Assembly: GCF_036226445.1 (NCBI RefSeq) | Contig: NZ_CP108474.1 | Location: 7,998,001-8,062,000, forward strand | From: Streptomyces sp. NBC_01255 | Lineage (GTDB): Bacteria > Actinomycetota > Actinomycetes > Streptomycetales > Streptomycetaceae | Length of the DNA stretch: 64,000 bases | Direction of reading: 5' to 3' | Shown here: in pieces, positions 8,269 to 18,544 of the stretch | How positions within the stretch are numbered: the first letter of the stretch is position 1 | Layout of the letters: every line of letters begins with the position of its first letter | Translations under genes and position numbers: made by a program | Notes under the pieces: model-generated | Told to the model about the DNA's origin: nothing | Seen by the model: only the letters and a program-made list of their open reading frames with translations | The model's database searches: none

Positions 8269-9282
8269 ATGGCGCAAGGTGTGCCGAACCGGCAGTCGAC
8301 ACTCGACGAGGTGGCCGAACTGGCCGGCGTCTCGCGATCGGTGGCCTCGCGTGTGCTCAACAACGCCCCGCACGTCAGCCGCGCGAAACGCGAGGCCGTC
8401 GAGCGGGCGGTCCTTCAACTCGGATACGTGCCGAATCCGACCGCCCGGGCGCTGGCGACCCGTCAGACCGGTGCGGCCGCCCTGGTCGTCTCGGGAGAGG
8501 ATCCGTCGATCTTCGCGGACCCGTTCTTCGCTCAGGTGATCGTGGGTGCCTCGGCCGCGCTGGAGGAGGCCGAACTGCACCTGATGCTGTGTCTGGCGGC
8601 CTCCGACCGGGGGCGCCGGCGCGTGGAGCAGCTTCTCCGGTCCAAGGGGGCCGACGGAGTGATGCTGATGGCGCTGCGCGAGGACGATCCGCTGGCCCGC
8701 ATGGCGGAAGAGGCGGAGATTCCCGTGGTGTTCGGCGGGCGCCCGGTCGGTTTAGACCCGCGGTGGTATGTGGACGTGGACAACCTCGGAGGAGCGCGCG
8801 CGGCGACCGAGTACCTGATCTCGCTCGGCCGGACCAGGATCGTGACGATCTGCGGGCGGCTGGACACCGAGGTGGGGCGCGCCCGTTACCGCGGCTACCA
8901 GGACGCCATGCTGGCGGCCGGCCTCGAACCGTATCCGCCGGAAGCCGGTGACTTCACCGAGTCGAGCGGCGCGGCCGCCATGGCGGCGCTGTCGGCGCGG
9001 CACCCGGAGCTGGACGGAGTGTTCACCGCCAGCGACAACATGGGGGCCGGGGCGTTGCGCACACTGCGTGATGCCGGCCGCCGCGTCCCCGCCGACGTCG
9101 CCGTGATCGGCTTCGACGACCTGGCCGTGGCCAGGATCTCCGATCCGCCGCTGACCACGGTGCACCAGCCCGTAGAGGGTCTCGGTCGTGAGATGGCGCG
9201 CATGCTCGTCGCGCTCATCAACGGGCAGGCCCCCACCCCATTGATCCTCCCCACGCGTTTGGTCACCCGCGCCAGCGCCTGA
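8269..9282 (+). CDS. cebR: LacI-family cello-oligosaccharide repressor CebR
   Basis: The N-terminal helix-turn-helix STLDEVAELAGVSRSVASRV and hinge region are followed by a periplasmic-binding-protein-like sensor domain ending in FDDLAVARISDPPLTTV. Family knowledge: CebR blocks cellulase and cebEFG genes until cellobiose or cellotriose binds. The context (cebEFG-bglC downstream, CebR boxes on three sides) supports the name. ATG at 8269 is preferred to the one at 8248 because GGAGGGAGGAGG lies just before it. An in-frame TTA leucine codon occurs at 8752-8754 (codon 162, in the sensor domain), so full translation should need the bldA tRNA. This is very rare in such GC-rich genes. Confidence 0.93.
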   Translation: MAQGVPNRQSTLDEVAELAGVSRSVASRVLNNAPHVSRAKREAVERAVLQLGYVPNPTARALATRQTGAAALVVSGEDPSIFADPFFAQVIVGASAALEEAELHLMLCLAASDRGRRRVEQLLRSKGADGVMLMALREDDPLARMAEEAEIPVVFGGRPVGLDPRWYVDVDNLGGARAATEYLISLGRTRIVTICGRLDTEVGRARYRGYQDAMLAAGLEPYPPEAGDFTESSGAAAMAALSARHPELDGVFTASDNMGAGALRTLRDAGRRVPADVAVIGFDDLAVARISDPPLTTVHQPVEGLGREMARMLVALINGQAPTPLILPTRLVTRASA

Positions 9283-9465
9283 CGAACCGCCTCCCGACCG
9301 GGCCTGGCGTACGGCCCCGTGCTCCGGCCCGCGCTCTGCGTGCGCCCCCCTTCCCCGCTCACCCGTGCGCCCTTCCGCGCTCACCCGCGCGCCGCGTACG
9401 GCCTGCCCCCTGCCAGCCGGCTTGACAGACCGTCAAGGTGGCGGCAGGGTTTCGACGCCACCTTT

Positions 9466-9479
9466 TGGGAGCGCTCCCA
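9466..9479. promoter_or_regulatory. CebR box before cebEFG-bglC
   Basis: TGGGAGCGCTCCCA is a perfect match to the CebR consensus, 125 bases before the cebE start. A TTGACA-like hexamer lies upstream at 9422-9427 within a small inverted repeat (CTTGAC/GTCAAG). The remaining 9283-9603 spacer holds no gene. Confidence 0.9.
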
Positions 9480-9603
9480 CTCTGGGAAGGAGCTCCAGAA
9501 GCATGGCTTCACCCCGGCCTTCGAAGGCCGCCTCCCACGCCGACCGCCATCGAAGCGACCTGTCGGCGTACCTCCAGCCCCCCTGACGCATCGAGGAGAT
9601 GCC

Positions 9604-10914
9604 ATGTCCCGCTCGTCCGTGCCGCGCGCCCGTATCCGCTCCGTCGTACTCGCCTCCGCCGCGGCGACGCTGGCCCTCGCCCTCACCGGCTGCTCGACCT
9701 CCGGCGACGCTTCCGCCTCCGCCGACGGGAAGATCACCCTCACCGTCGGCACCTTCGGGACCTTCGGATACAAGGAGGCCGGCCTGTACGACGCGTACAT
9801 GAAGCAGCACCCGGAGATCACCATCAAGGAGAACCCGACGACCGCCGAGGGCAACTACTGGACGGCCCTGCAGACCCGCCTGTCCGGCGGCGGACTCGAC
9901 GACGTCCAGGCCCTGGAGGTCGGCCGCATAGCCCGCGCCACCTCCGAGGACCTCGCCGACGCCTTCGCCGACCTGTCCGACGCCCCCGGTGTCGAGAAGA
10001 AGAACTACCTGCCCTGGAAGTGGGACCAGGCCACCACTGCCGACGGCAGGACGATCGGCCTGGGCACCGACGTCGGCCCGATGGCCATCTGCTACCGCCA
10101 GGACCTGTTCAAGGCCGCGGGTCTGCCCTCCGACCCCGAGTCCGTCGGCAAGCTGTGGGCGGGCGACTGGGCGAAGTTCGTCGAGACGGGCAAGCGGTAC
10201 CAGGCCAAGGCGCCCAAGGGCACCTCCTTCATGGACAGCGCCACCGGTCTGTTCAACGCCGTCGTCTCCAGCAGCACCGTCCAGTACTACAAGGACGGCA
10301 AGCTCGCCTACAAGGACTCGCCCAGCGTCAAGACCGGCTGGGACCTGGCCGTCAAGGCCGTCCAGGGCAGGACCAGCCAGGGTCTGAAGATGTTCGACAC
10401 CCCCTGGCAGACCGCGTTCTCCAAGTCCACCTTCGCCACCACGGTCTGCCCCTCCTGGCAGCAGGCGAACATCCAGCAGTTCTCCGGCCCGTCCAACAAG
10501 GGCAAGTGGAACATCGCCCAGCCCCCGGCCGCCGGCAACTGGGGCGGTTCCTTCCTGGCCGCACCGGCCTCCGGCAAGCACGTCGACGAGGCCAAGAAGC
10601 TCGTCGCCTGGCTCACCGCGCCCGAGCAGCAGGCGAAGGTCTTCCAGAAGGTCGGCAACATCCCCGCCAACCAGGCTGCCCATGACCTGCCGGGCGTCGT
10701 CGACTACAAGAACGCCTACATCGGCCCCGACGCCGCCACCGGACAGATCTTCTCCACCGCCGCCAAGGCCATCCAGCCCGCCGAGACCGGCCCGCACGCG
10801 CAGGACCTGACCGGGGCGTTCAGCACCGGCGTCCAGCTGATGGAGCAGAACGGCAAGAGCCCGGAGGAGGCGTGGAACGCCACGGTGCGCCAGATCGACA
10901 GCACCATCCAGTAG
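9604..10914 (+). CDS. cebE: Cello-oligosaccharide-binding lipoprotein CebE
   Basis: The 436-residue solute-binding protein of the CUT1 ABC family has a lipoprotein signal (ALALTGC) and a mature part starting with Ser/Asp-rich sequence. Extracellular-solute-binding family 1 features follow, including a ligand-domain start ITLTVGTFGTFGYKEAG and Trp-rich segments such as LPWKWDQ and FDTPWQTAF that would stack on sugar rings. It captures cellobiose and cellotriose outside the membrane and hands them to CebF/CebG. It is the first gene of cebEFG-bglC, with GAGGAGA before the ATG at 9604. The spacer to cebF (about 120 bases) contains a short palindrome (10960-10973) that could give extra cebE transcript, as is usual for binding proteins. 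Confidence 0.93.
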   Translation: MSRSSVPRARIRSVVLASAAATLALALTGCSTSGDASASADGKITLTVGTFGTFGYKEAGLYDAYMKQHPEITIKENPTTAEGNYWTALQTRLSGGGLDDVQALEVGRIARATSEDLADAFADLSDAPGVEKKNYLPWKWDQATTADGRTIGLGTDVGPMAICYRQDLFKAAGLPSDPESVGKLWAGDWAKFVETGKRYQAKAPKGTSFMDSATGLFNAVVSSSTVQYYKDGKLAYKDSPSVKTGWDLAVKAVQGRTSQGLKMFDTPWQTAFSKSTFATTVCPSWQQANIQQFSGPSNKGKWNIAQPPAAGNWGGSFLAAPASGKHVDEAKKLVAWLTAPEQQAKVFQKVGNIPANQAAHDLPGVVDYKNAYIGPDAATGQIFSTAAKAIQPAETGPHAQDLTGAFSTGVQLMEQNGKSPEEAWNATVRQIDSTIQ

Positions 10915-10959
10915 CGCTCCCCGCCCTCACCTCTTCCGGGCCGCCGTCGCGGGGGAGAG

Positions 10960-10973
10960 GGTGGCCGGCCACC
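10960..10973 (+). promoter_or_regulatory. Intercistronic palindrome between cebE and cebF
   Basis: GGTGGCCGGCCACC is self-complementary and sits in the only long gap of the ceb operon. It might act as an attenuator or an RNA-stability element. A function is not shown by sequence alone. Confidence 0.35.
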
Positions 10974-11036
10974 GGGGAGCCGGCCGCCCCCACCCCGTAG
11001 CGACGCGACCGGCCGTGACCACCGAAGGAACCGCCC

Positions 11037-12041
11037 GTGGCCTCCACGACCGCACCCAGCCGCAACGGCCCAGCAGGCCGGCAGGACACTCCACCGCCCC
11101 ATGCCCACCCCTCCGGCCCCTCGGTCTGGCGCAGCCGCCTGCACCGCTGGGACACCAAGGGCACGCCGTACGCCCTCGTCGCACCCTTCTTCCTCGTCTT
11201 CGCCGCCTTCGGCCTCTTCCCGCTGCTCTACACGGGGTGGCTCTCCTTCCACCGGGTGAGCCTGTACAACGTCGACCGCGCCGAATGGGTCGGCCTGCGG
11301 AACTACACCGACCTGTTCACCGGTCAGGTCAGCCACTACTTCTGGAACGCGCTCCTCAACACCTTCACCCTCGGTGTCCTGTCCACCGTCCCGCAGCTGC
11401 TGATGGCACTGGGTCTCGCCCACCTGCTCAACTACCGGCTGCGCGCCCGCGGGTTCCTGCGCACGGCGCTCCTCGCCCCGTACGCGACCTCCGTCGCCGC
11501 CGCCACCCTCGTCTTCGCCCTGATCTTCAGCCCCGAGGGGGGCATGGCCAACTGGTTCCTCGGCCTGTTCGGCGCCGGGCCCGTGCACTGGGAGGCCGGT
11601 CGCTGGAGCTCGCAGTTCGCGATCTCCGTGATCGTCACCTGGCGCTGGACCGGCTACAACGCCCTGATCTACCTCGCCGCCATGCAGGCCGTGCCGCGCG
11701 AGCTGTACGAGGCCGCCGCCCTGGACGGCGCCAGCCGCTGGCAGCAGTTCCTGCACGTCACGGTCCCCGCCCTGAAGCCCACGATCCTCTTCACGGTGAT
11801 CGTGTCGACCATCGGAGCGACCCAGCTCTTCGGCGAGCCCTATCTGTTCGGTGGTCAGAGCGGCCACCAGGGCGGCACCGACCACCAGTACGAGACCCTC
11901 GGAATCCTCATGTACGACCAGGGCTTCCACTCCAGCATGCTCGGGCGCGCCAGCGCGGTCGCCTGGATCATGTTCGGCGTGCTGCTGCTCATCGGGCTCG
12001 TCAACGCGCTGATCACCCGCCGCCTGCGCGCCTCCCAGTGA
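11037..12041 (+). CDS. cebF: Cello-oligosaccharide ABC permease CebF
   Basis: This 334-residue inner-membrane protein has six predicted hydrophobic spans, starting with TPYALVAPFFLVFAAFGLFP. It has the CUT1 MalF-type coupling loop near residue 223 (LYEAAALDGASRWQQFLHVT, the EAA motif). With CebG it forms the channel for cello-oligosaccharides. The GTG at 11037 follows GAAGGAA. No ATPase gene exists in the operon; in Streptomyces the shared ATPase MsiK, encoded elsewhere, usually powers this transporter. Confidence 0.93.
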   Translation: MASTTAPSRNGPAGRQDTPPPHAHPSGPSVWRSRLHRWDTKGTPYALVAPFFLVFAAFGLFPLLYTGWLSFHRVSLYNVDRAEWVGLRNYTDLFTGQVSHYFWNALLNTFTLGVLSTVPQLLMALGLAHLLNYRLRARGFLRTALLAPYATSVAAATLVFALIFSPEGGMANWFLGLFGAGPVHWEAGRWSSQFAISVIVTWRWTGYNALIYLAAMQAVPRELYEAAALDGASRWQQFLHVTVPALKPTILFTVIVSTIGATQLFGEPYLFGGQSGHQGGTDHQYETLGILMYDQGFHSSMLGRASAVAWIMFGVLLLIGLVNALITRRLRASQ

Positions 12042-12054
12042 CGTGGAGTACGAC

Positions 12055-12963
12055 ATGACCACCACCGCCCCCGTGTCCGACCGTCCTCACCGGACGGCGA
12101 CGCGATCGTCCGTCCGCGCCGGCAGGGCCGGCGGACAGCACCGGGCCGGGCCACTCGCCCACATCGTCCTCGGACTCGCTGCCCTGGCCTCGCTGTTCCC
12201 GCTGTACTGGACGCTGGTCGCCGCGTCCACCGACAGCCACGCGGTCGTCTCCAGCCCGCCCCCGATGCTGCCCGGCGGCAACCTCTTCGAGAACCTCACC
12301 TACGTCTGGCACAACGCCGGCGGGCGTGGCATGGGCGTCGCCCTGCTCAACTCCACGCTCGTCGCGGGCGCCGTCACCGTCACCACGGTGACCTTCTCCG
12401 TGCTCGCCGGCTTCGCCTTCGCCAAACTCCGGTTCCGGGGGAAGAAGGTGATGCTCGGCCTGGTCCTGTCCACCCTCGCCGTGCCCGCGCAGCTCAGCGT
12501 CGTACCCCTGTTCATCCTGACCAAGAACCTGGGACTGGGAAATCACCTCGGGGCGCTGATCCTGCCCGTCCTGGTCACCGCCTTCGGCGTCTTCTTCATG
12601 CGGCAGTTCCTCTCCCAGGCACTGCCCACCGAACTGCTGGAGGCCGCGCGCGTCGACGGCGCCAACTCGCTGCGCGTCATCTGGCACGTCGTCTTCCCCG
12701 TCGCCCGCCCGGCGATGGCGGTCCTGGGCATGCTGACCTTCGTCCAGTCCTGGAACGACTTCCTCTGGCCGATCATCGTCATGAACGGCTCCACCAACCC
12801 GACCGTGCAGGTCGCCCTCGCCGGACTGGGAACCGGCTGGTCGACCGACTGGTCCGTCATCACCGCCGGAGCGCTCATGGGCACCCTGCCGCTCCTCCTG
12901 GTCTTCGCCCTCTTCGGCCGGCACATCGTCGGCGGCATCACCCAGGGCGCCATCAAGGGCTGA
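12055..12963 (+). CDS. cebG: Cello-oligosaccharide ABC permease CebG
   Basis: This MalG-type CUT1 permease of 302 residues carries the EAA loop [20 protein letters not shown] and a C-terminal [10 protein letters not shown] tail typical of the family. The start at ATG 12055 is chosen because GGAG lies six bases before it; a GTG at 12043, one base after the cebF stop, is also in frame but has no ribosome binding site of its own. It pairs with CebF and is followed, after about 50 bases, by bglC. Confidence 0.93.
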   Translation: MTTTAPVSDRPHRTATRSSVRAGRAGGQHRAGPLAHIVLGLAALASLFPLYWTLVAASTDSHAVVSSPPPMLPGGNLFENLTYVWHNAGGRGMGVALLNSTLVAGAVTVTTVTFSVLAGFAFAKLRFRGKKVMLGLVLSTLAVPAQLSVVPLFILTKNLGLGNHLGALILPVLVTAFGVFFMRQFLSQALPTELLEAARVDGANSLRVIWHVVFPVARPAMAVLGMLTFVQSWNDFLWPIIVMNGSTNPTVQVALAGLGTGWSTDWSVITAGALMGTLPLLLVFALFGRHIVGGITQGAIKG

Positions 12964-13013
12964 CCTCTGCCTCCTCTCCTCGTCCCACACCTCCGCCAAA
13001 GGGAGACTCCGCC

Positions 13014-14459
<1,446 letters not shown>

Positions 14460-14462
14460 GCC

Positions 14463-15515
14463 TCAAGGACGGAGCAGGATTCTCCCGACGCGGGGATCGC
14501 CGCTGCCCGTGAGTTCCATGGCCCGCTCGAACTCGTCGATGCCCAGCTGGTGCGTGACGAGTTCGAGCGGCGTCAGCCGTTCCGCGGAGAAGGCGCCTAC
14601 GGCGTAGGACCAGGCGCCGGAGGAGGCTCCGAAGGCGGTGCCGATCGACAGCTGCCGTGCGACCACCTCGGTGGGATCGAGTCCTTCCGCTCCCTGGACC
14701 GGGATGCCCGTGAGAACCAGACGTCCTCCCGGCCGCAACAAGGACGTCGCGGCGCGCGCGCTCGACGTCGCGCCCGCGGCGTCGATCACCACGTCGAAGT
14801 CCGCGAGACCGGAGGCGCGGTCCCACGTCCGGTAGGCGGTGGCTCCGAAGCGACGGGAGAGATCGGCTCGGTCGGGGCTCGTACCGACGACCGTCAGCTC
14901 GCTCGGGGAGAAGGCGCAGAGGAGCTGTGCGGCGAGCAGGCCGAGGGCGCCGGAGCCGATGACGGCCACCCGTGAACCGGGCAGCGGGCGCGCCTTCAGG
15001 ACAGCGGCGGCCGCGCGGGCGGCCGGCTCGAGGAACGCGGCGGCGGTGAGATCGGCGTCCGGCGCGAGCGTGTGCAGCAGACGAGCTGGGAGGACGAGGG
15101 TGGGGGCCATGGCGCCGGGAAGGGTGAACCCCGTCTCCTCGTAGCCGACGGTGCACAGGTTGGTGTCGCCGTCGCGGCAGGGCGCGCAGGTCTCGCAGTT
15201 CCGCAGCCCTTCGCCCACGACCTTGCGGCCGAGCAGGGAAGCCGGCGCGCCCTCTCCCACGGCGGTGACGGTGCCGGACCACTCGTGGCCAGGGGTGACC
15301 GGATAGCGCACGTACGGAACGGGGCGGCGACCCAGGTAGACGTCGCGGTCGCTGCGGCTGATCCCGACGGCATGCACGCGCACCTGGGCTTCGCCGGGCC
15401 CCGCCTGACGAGGCACGTGCTGCACGAGGCGAATCGTCTTGGGAGCGTCGAGGACGACAGCCTGCCCCCGGCGGCTCACAGGAAGCCGCCCTGGCCGGTG
15501 GGCGGAGTGGGACAC
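14463..15515 (-). CDS. Zinc-type MDR alcohol/polyol dehydrogenase with altered catalytic-zinc ligand
   Basis: The protein of about 350 residues has a GroES-like N-domain with GHEWSG and the structural-zinc loop NCETCAPCRDGDTNLC, then a Rossmann fold (RVAVIGSGALGLLAAQLL). In the usual catalytic-zinc site G-x-C-G-S-D the cysteine is replaced: the sequence reads VGISRSDRD. Substrate use or metal binding may therefore differ from classical sorbitol or threonine dehydrogenases. GTG 15515 is preferred, with AGGAG nine bases upstream; longer in-frame extensions lack a ribosome binding site. It is divergent from the sugar ABC operon across a region with two arabinose-type operators, which suggests a role in pentose or galactose metabolism (inference). 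Confidence 0.8.
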   Translation of the reverse strand: MSHSAHRPGRLPVSRRGQAVVLDAPKTIRLVQHVPRQAGPGEAQVRVHAVGISRSDRDVYLGRRPVPYVRYPVTPGHEWSGTVTAVGEGAPASLLGRKVVGEGLRNCETCAPCRDGDTNLCTVGYEETGFTLPGAMAPTLVLPARLLHTLAPDADLTAAAFLEPAARAAAAVLKARPLPGSRVAVIGSGALGLLAAQLLCAFSPSELTVVGTSPDRADLSRRFGATAYRTWDRASGLADFDVVIDAAGATSSARAATSLLRPGGRLVLTGIPVQGAEGLDPTEVVARQLSIGTAFGASSGAWSYAVGAFSAERLTPLELVTHQLGIDEFERAMELTGSGDPRVGRILLRP

Positions 15516-15539
15516 ATGGGGCGACTCCTGTCGTTCGAT

Positions 15540-15560
15540 ATTTCGGGCATCGTTCGAAAT
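15540..15560. promoter_or_regulatory. Inverted repeat in the dehydrogenase leader
   Basis: ATTTCG (15540-15545) and CGAAAT (15555-15560) form an inverted repeat with a nine-base spacer, 25 bases upstream of the dehydrogenase start. It may be an operator of unknown ownership. Confidence 0.4.
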
Positions 15561-15647
15561 TGTGTCGCGACGATACGAAGCATGGGGGGGTGTGTCAACG
15601 GGCCTCATTCTGCGAGGCCTTCTGTGCCGCAAGGCGCCTCAGTAGCC

Positions 15648-15661
15648 TGTTAACGCTCACA
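15648..15661. promoter_or_regulatory. AraR-type operator 1
   Basis: TGTTAACGCTCACA is one base different from the operator at 15748 and the exact reverse complement of the box before araB (27470-27483). It lies exactly 100 bp upstream of the second box in the 15516-15915 divergent intergenic region, a spacing that would allow looping. No gene is seen in that 400-base stretch. Confidence 0.75.
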
Positions 15662-15747
15662 TCTTCGAGGCGCGACTGGCCGCGCAGCGACTGGTCTCTC
15701 CGCATCAAAAACCGGTAACGGCCGTACGAACCCTTGAGTTGCGCGTC

Positions 15748-15761
15748 TGTTAGCGCTCACA
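15748..15761. promoter_or_regulatory. AraR-type operator 2
   Basis: TGTTAGCGCTCACA is identical to the box in front of the LacI-family regulator gene (26029-26042). It lies 155 bases before the first gene of the sugar ABC operon. Confidence 0.8.
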
Positions 15762-15915
15762 ATGTGTCGCGTTCGGCAGCCCGCCGGTCGTCGGGGGCCT
15801 ACGCCCACTCCGCCTCCGCCCAGCGCAACCACCGCTGCGCAGCCGCACCTTCGCCGGGCCCGGCCCCTTCAGGGCACCGCCCTGTACGACGCACGTCCCC
15901 GAAAGGAACCACGAC

Positions 15916-16917
15916 ATGGCCCACAGAGCCCTCCGTGTCATCACCGCCGCCGTTCTGGCCGCTGGTGTGCTGACCGCCTGCACCACCGAGCCCGCGCCCA
16001 CCGGTACCACCGGCGGCACCGGCAAGGGCTCCTCCGACGGCAAGCTGGTGCTCGGGTTCGCCCAGGTGGGAGCCGAGAGCGGCTGGCGCACCGCCAACAC
16101 CAAGTCCGTACGCGAGGCGGCCGAGAAGGTCGGCATCACGCTGAAGTTCTCCGACGCGCAGCAGAAGCAGGAGAACCAGATCAAGGCGATCCGCACGTTC
16201 ATCCAGCAGAAGGTGGACGTCATCGCCTTCTCCCCGGTGGTGGAGTCCGGCTGGGACACCGTCCTCAAGGAGGCCAAGAGCGCCGGCATCCCGGTGATCC
16301 TCACCGACCGTGCGGTCGACTCGCAGGACACCTCCCTCTACCGGACCTTCCTCGGCTCCGACTTCGTCAAGGAGGGGCAGGAGGCCGGCAAGTGGCTCGT
16401 GAAGGAGTACGAGGGGACCTCCGAACCGGTCAACGTCGTCGAGCTCCAGGGCACCACCGGCTCCGCACCCGCCAACGACCGCAAGGCCGGCTTCGCCGAA
16501 GTCATCAAGGGAGAGCCCAAGTTCAAGGTCGTCGCGTCCCAGACCGGGGACTTCACCCGCGCCAAGGGCAAGGAGGTCATGCAGGCCTTCCTCAAGTCCC
16601 ACAAGGACATCGACGTCCTGTACGCCCACAACGACGACATGGCCCTGGGCGCCATCCAGGCCATCGAGGAGGCGGGCAGGAAGCCGGGCACCGACATCAA
16701 GGTGATCTCCGTCGACGGAATCAAGGACGCCTTCGTCGCCATGCAGGAGAAGAAGATCAACGTGGTGGTCGAGTGCAACCCGCTCCTCGGCGACCAGCTG
16801 ATGGAACTCGCCGAGAAGGTCGCGGCGGGGGAGAGCGTCCCGATACGGGTCGAGGTCAAGGAGGGCGTCTTCACCCAGGACCAGGCCGCGGCCGCCCTGC
16901 CCGGCCGCCAGTACTGA
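15916..16917 (+). CDS. Sugar-binding lipoprotein of a YtfQ-like CUT2 transporter
   Basis: The 333-residue protein has a lipobox (VLTAC) and a periplasmic-binding fold of the ribose/galactose type. It contains KLVLGFAQVGAESGWRTANT, whose Trp-Arg-Thr-Ala-Asn segment is typical of YtfQ (galactofuranose) proteins, and VISVDGIKDAFVAM near the C-terminus. Homologues bind furanose forms of galactose or arabinose. Given arabinose operators upstream and araBAD in the same regulon, L-arabinose (perhaps arabinofuranose) is the likely ligand (inference). RBS AAAGGAA precedes ATG 15916. Confidence 0.87.
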   Translation: MAHRALRVITAAVLAAGVLTACTTEPAPTGTTGGTGKGSSDGKLVLGFAQVGAESGWRTANTKSVREAAEKVGITLKFSDAQQKQENQIKAIRTFIQQKVDVIAFSPVVESGWDTVLKEAKSAGIPVILTDRAVDSQDTSLYRTFLGSDFVKEGQEAGKWLVKEYEGTSEPVNVVELQGTTGSAPANDRKAGFAEVIKGEPKFKVVASQTGDFTRAKGKEVMQAFLKSHKDIDVLYAHNDDMALGAIQAIEEAGRKPGTDIKVISVDGIKDAFVAMQEKKINVVVECNPLLGDQLMELAEKVAAGESVPIRVEVKEGVFTQDQAAAALPGRQY

Positions 16918-16936
16918 CCCGACGCCCGCACCAGAC

Positions 16937-16962
16937 CGGGGGCGGTCCTCGCGCCGCCCCCG
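16937..16962 (+). terminator. Intercistronic stem-loop after the binding-protein gene
   Basis: CGGGGGCGG pairs with CCGCCCCCG (nine pairs, eight-base loop). A partial terminator or RNA-stabilising hairpin here would keep the binding protein in excess over the ATPase and permeases. Confidence 0.5.
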
Positions 16963-16984
16963 ACCCCTCAGGAGAGGAGGGCGG

Positions 16985-18544
16985 ATGGCAGTCCCACCCA
17001 CCCCCACACCCACCCGCACCGACCGGCCGGTCCTGGAGGCCCAGGGCATCCGCAAGGTGTTCCCCGGCGTCCTCGCCCTCGACAGCGTGGATTTGCGCCT
17101 CTTCCCCGGCGAGGTCCACGCCCTGATGGGCGAGAACGGCGCCGGGAAGTCGACCCTCATCAAGGTGCTCACCGGCGTCCACCCGCCCGACGCGGGAACG
17201 GTCTCCGTCGACGGCAGCTTCCAGCGATTCGCCGAACCGCTGGAAGCGCAGCACGCCGGAATCAGCACGGTGTACCAGGAGGTGAACCTGTGCCCCAACC
17301 TCTCGGTCGCGGAGAACATCCTCATCGGCCGCGAACCCCGGCGCCTGGGGCTGGTCCACTGGTCGGCCCTCCACGAACGCGCGGCACGGCTCATCACCGA
17401 ACTGGAACTCGACCTCGACGTCCGCATGCCGCTGGGCACGTACTCCCTCGCCGTCCAGCAACTGGTCGCGATCGTACGGGCCGTGGACGTCAAGGCGAAG
17501 GTCCTCATCCTCGACGAGCCCACCTCCAGCCTCGACCGGGACGAAGTCGCCCAGCTGTTCACCCTGGTCCGCAGACTGCGCGACCGGGGTGTCGCGATCC
17601 TCTTCGTCACCCACTTCCTCGACCAGGTCTTCGACCTGTGCGACCGGGTGACCGTCCTGCGCAACGGGCGCCTCGAAGGCGAGTACCGGATCGACGAGCT
17701 GACACCCGTCACCCTCGTACACCGCATGGTCGGCAGCGAACTGGGCATTCTCGACGAACTGGCCGAGACATCCCACACCGGCACTACTGACGGCCCCGGT
17801 TCCGGGGACACGCCCTTCCTCAGCGCCCGCGGCCTCGGGCGGGCCGGTGGCGTCCAGCCCTATGACCTGGACATCCACCGCGGCGAGGTCATCGGCCTGG
17901 CCGGGCTCCTCGGCTCCGGACGCACCGAGGCGGCCCGGCTGCTCTTCGGCGCCGACCACGCCGACGGAGGCGAGCTGCGGATCCACGGCAAGCGCGCCGT
18001 CCTGCGCTCGCCGCGCGCCGCGATCGCCCACAAGATCGCCTTCTGCTCGGAGAACCGCAAGGCGGAGGGTCTGATCGGCGAACTCACCGTCCGCGAGAAC
18101 ATCGTGCTCGCCCTCCAGGCCGCACGCGGCTGGACCAAACCCCTTTCCCGCACCCGGCAGGACGAGATCGCCGCCCGGTGGACCGAGGTTCTCGACATCC
18201 GCCCGGCCGACCCCGAGGCAGAGGTCCGCAACCTCAGCGGGGGCAACCAGCAGAAGGTGCTGCTCGCCCGATGGCTGCTCACCGACCCCGAGCTGCTGAT
18301 CCTGGACGAACCCACCAGGGGCATCGACATCGGTGCCAAGACGGAGATCCAGAAACTGGTCACCAGCCTGGCCGCGGAAGGCACAGCGGTCCTCTTCATC
18401 TCCGCCGAACTCGAGGAGGTGCTGCGGCTGAGCCACCGCGTGGGCGTCCTGCGCGACCACCGGCTCGTCGCCACCCTCCCCAACGACACGACCCTGACGC
18501 CCGACCGGATCCTGGGCGCCATCGCCACCGGAGCCACCTCATGA
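16985..18544 (+). CDS. Sugar ABC transporter ATPase (YtfR-like, double cassette)
   Basis: This CUT2-type ATPase of 519 residues has two nucleotide-binding domains. The first carries Walker [10 protein letters not shown] and a Walker B ending ILDEPTSSL, but has SLAVQQLVAI where a signature LSGG would be expected. The second has a degenerate Walker A (GLLGSGRTEAARLL), signature [16 protein letters not shown] and [15 protein letters not shown]. Such asymmetry is normal in RbsA/YtfR proteins. It drives the two permeases encoded next. GGAGAGGAGG lies before ATG 16985. Its stop overlaps the next start as ATGA. Confidence 0.92.
   Translation: MAVPPTPTPTRTDRPVLEAQGIRKVFPGVLALDSVDLRLFPGEVHALMGENGAGKSTLIKVLTGVHPPDAGTVSVDGSFQRFAEPLEAQHAGISTVYQEVNLCPNLSVAENILIGREPRRLGLVHWSALHERAARLITELELDLDVRMPLGTYSLAVQQLVAIVRAVDVKAKVLILDEPTSSLDRDEVAQLFTLVRRLRDRGVAILFVTHFLDQVFDLCDRVTVLRNGRLEGEYRIDELTPVTLVHRMVGSELGILDELAETSHTGTTDGPGSGDTPFLSARGLGRAGGVQPYDLDIHRGEVIGLAGLLGSGRTEAARLLFGADHADGGELRIHGKRAVLRSPRAAIAHKIAFCSENRKAEGLIGELTVRENIVLALQAARGWTKPLSRTRQDEIAARWTEVLDIRPADPEAEVRNLSGGNQQKVLLARWLLTDPELLILDEPTRGIDIGAKTEIQKLVTSLAAEGTAVLFISAELEEVLRLSHRVGVLRDHRLVATLPNDTTLTPDRILGAIATGATS

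Noticed and set aside
9421..9437. CTTGAC/GTCAAG inverted repeat before cebE as a separate operator
   Set aside because: It overlaps a TTGACA-like -35 element and is better explained as part of the promoter; no second copy was found.
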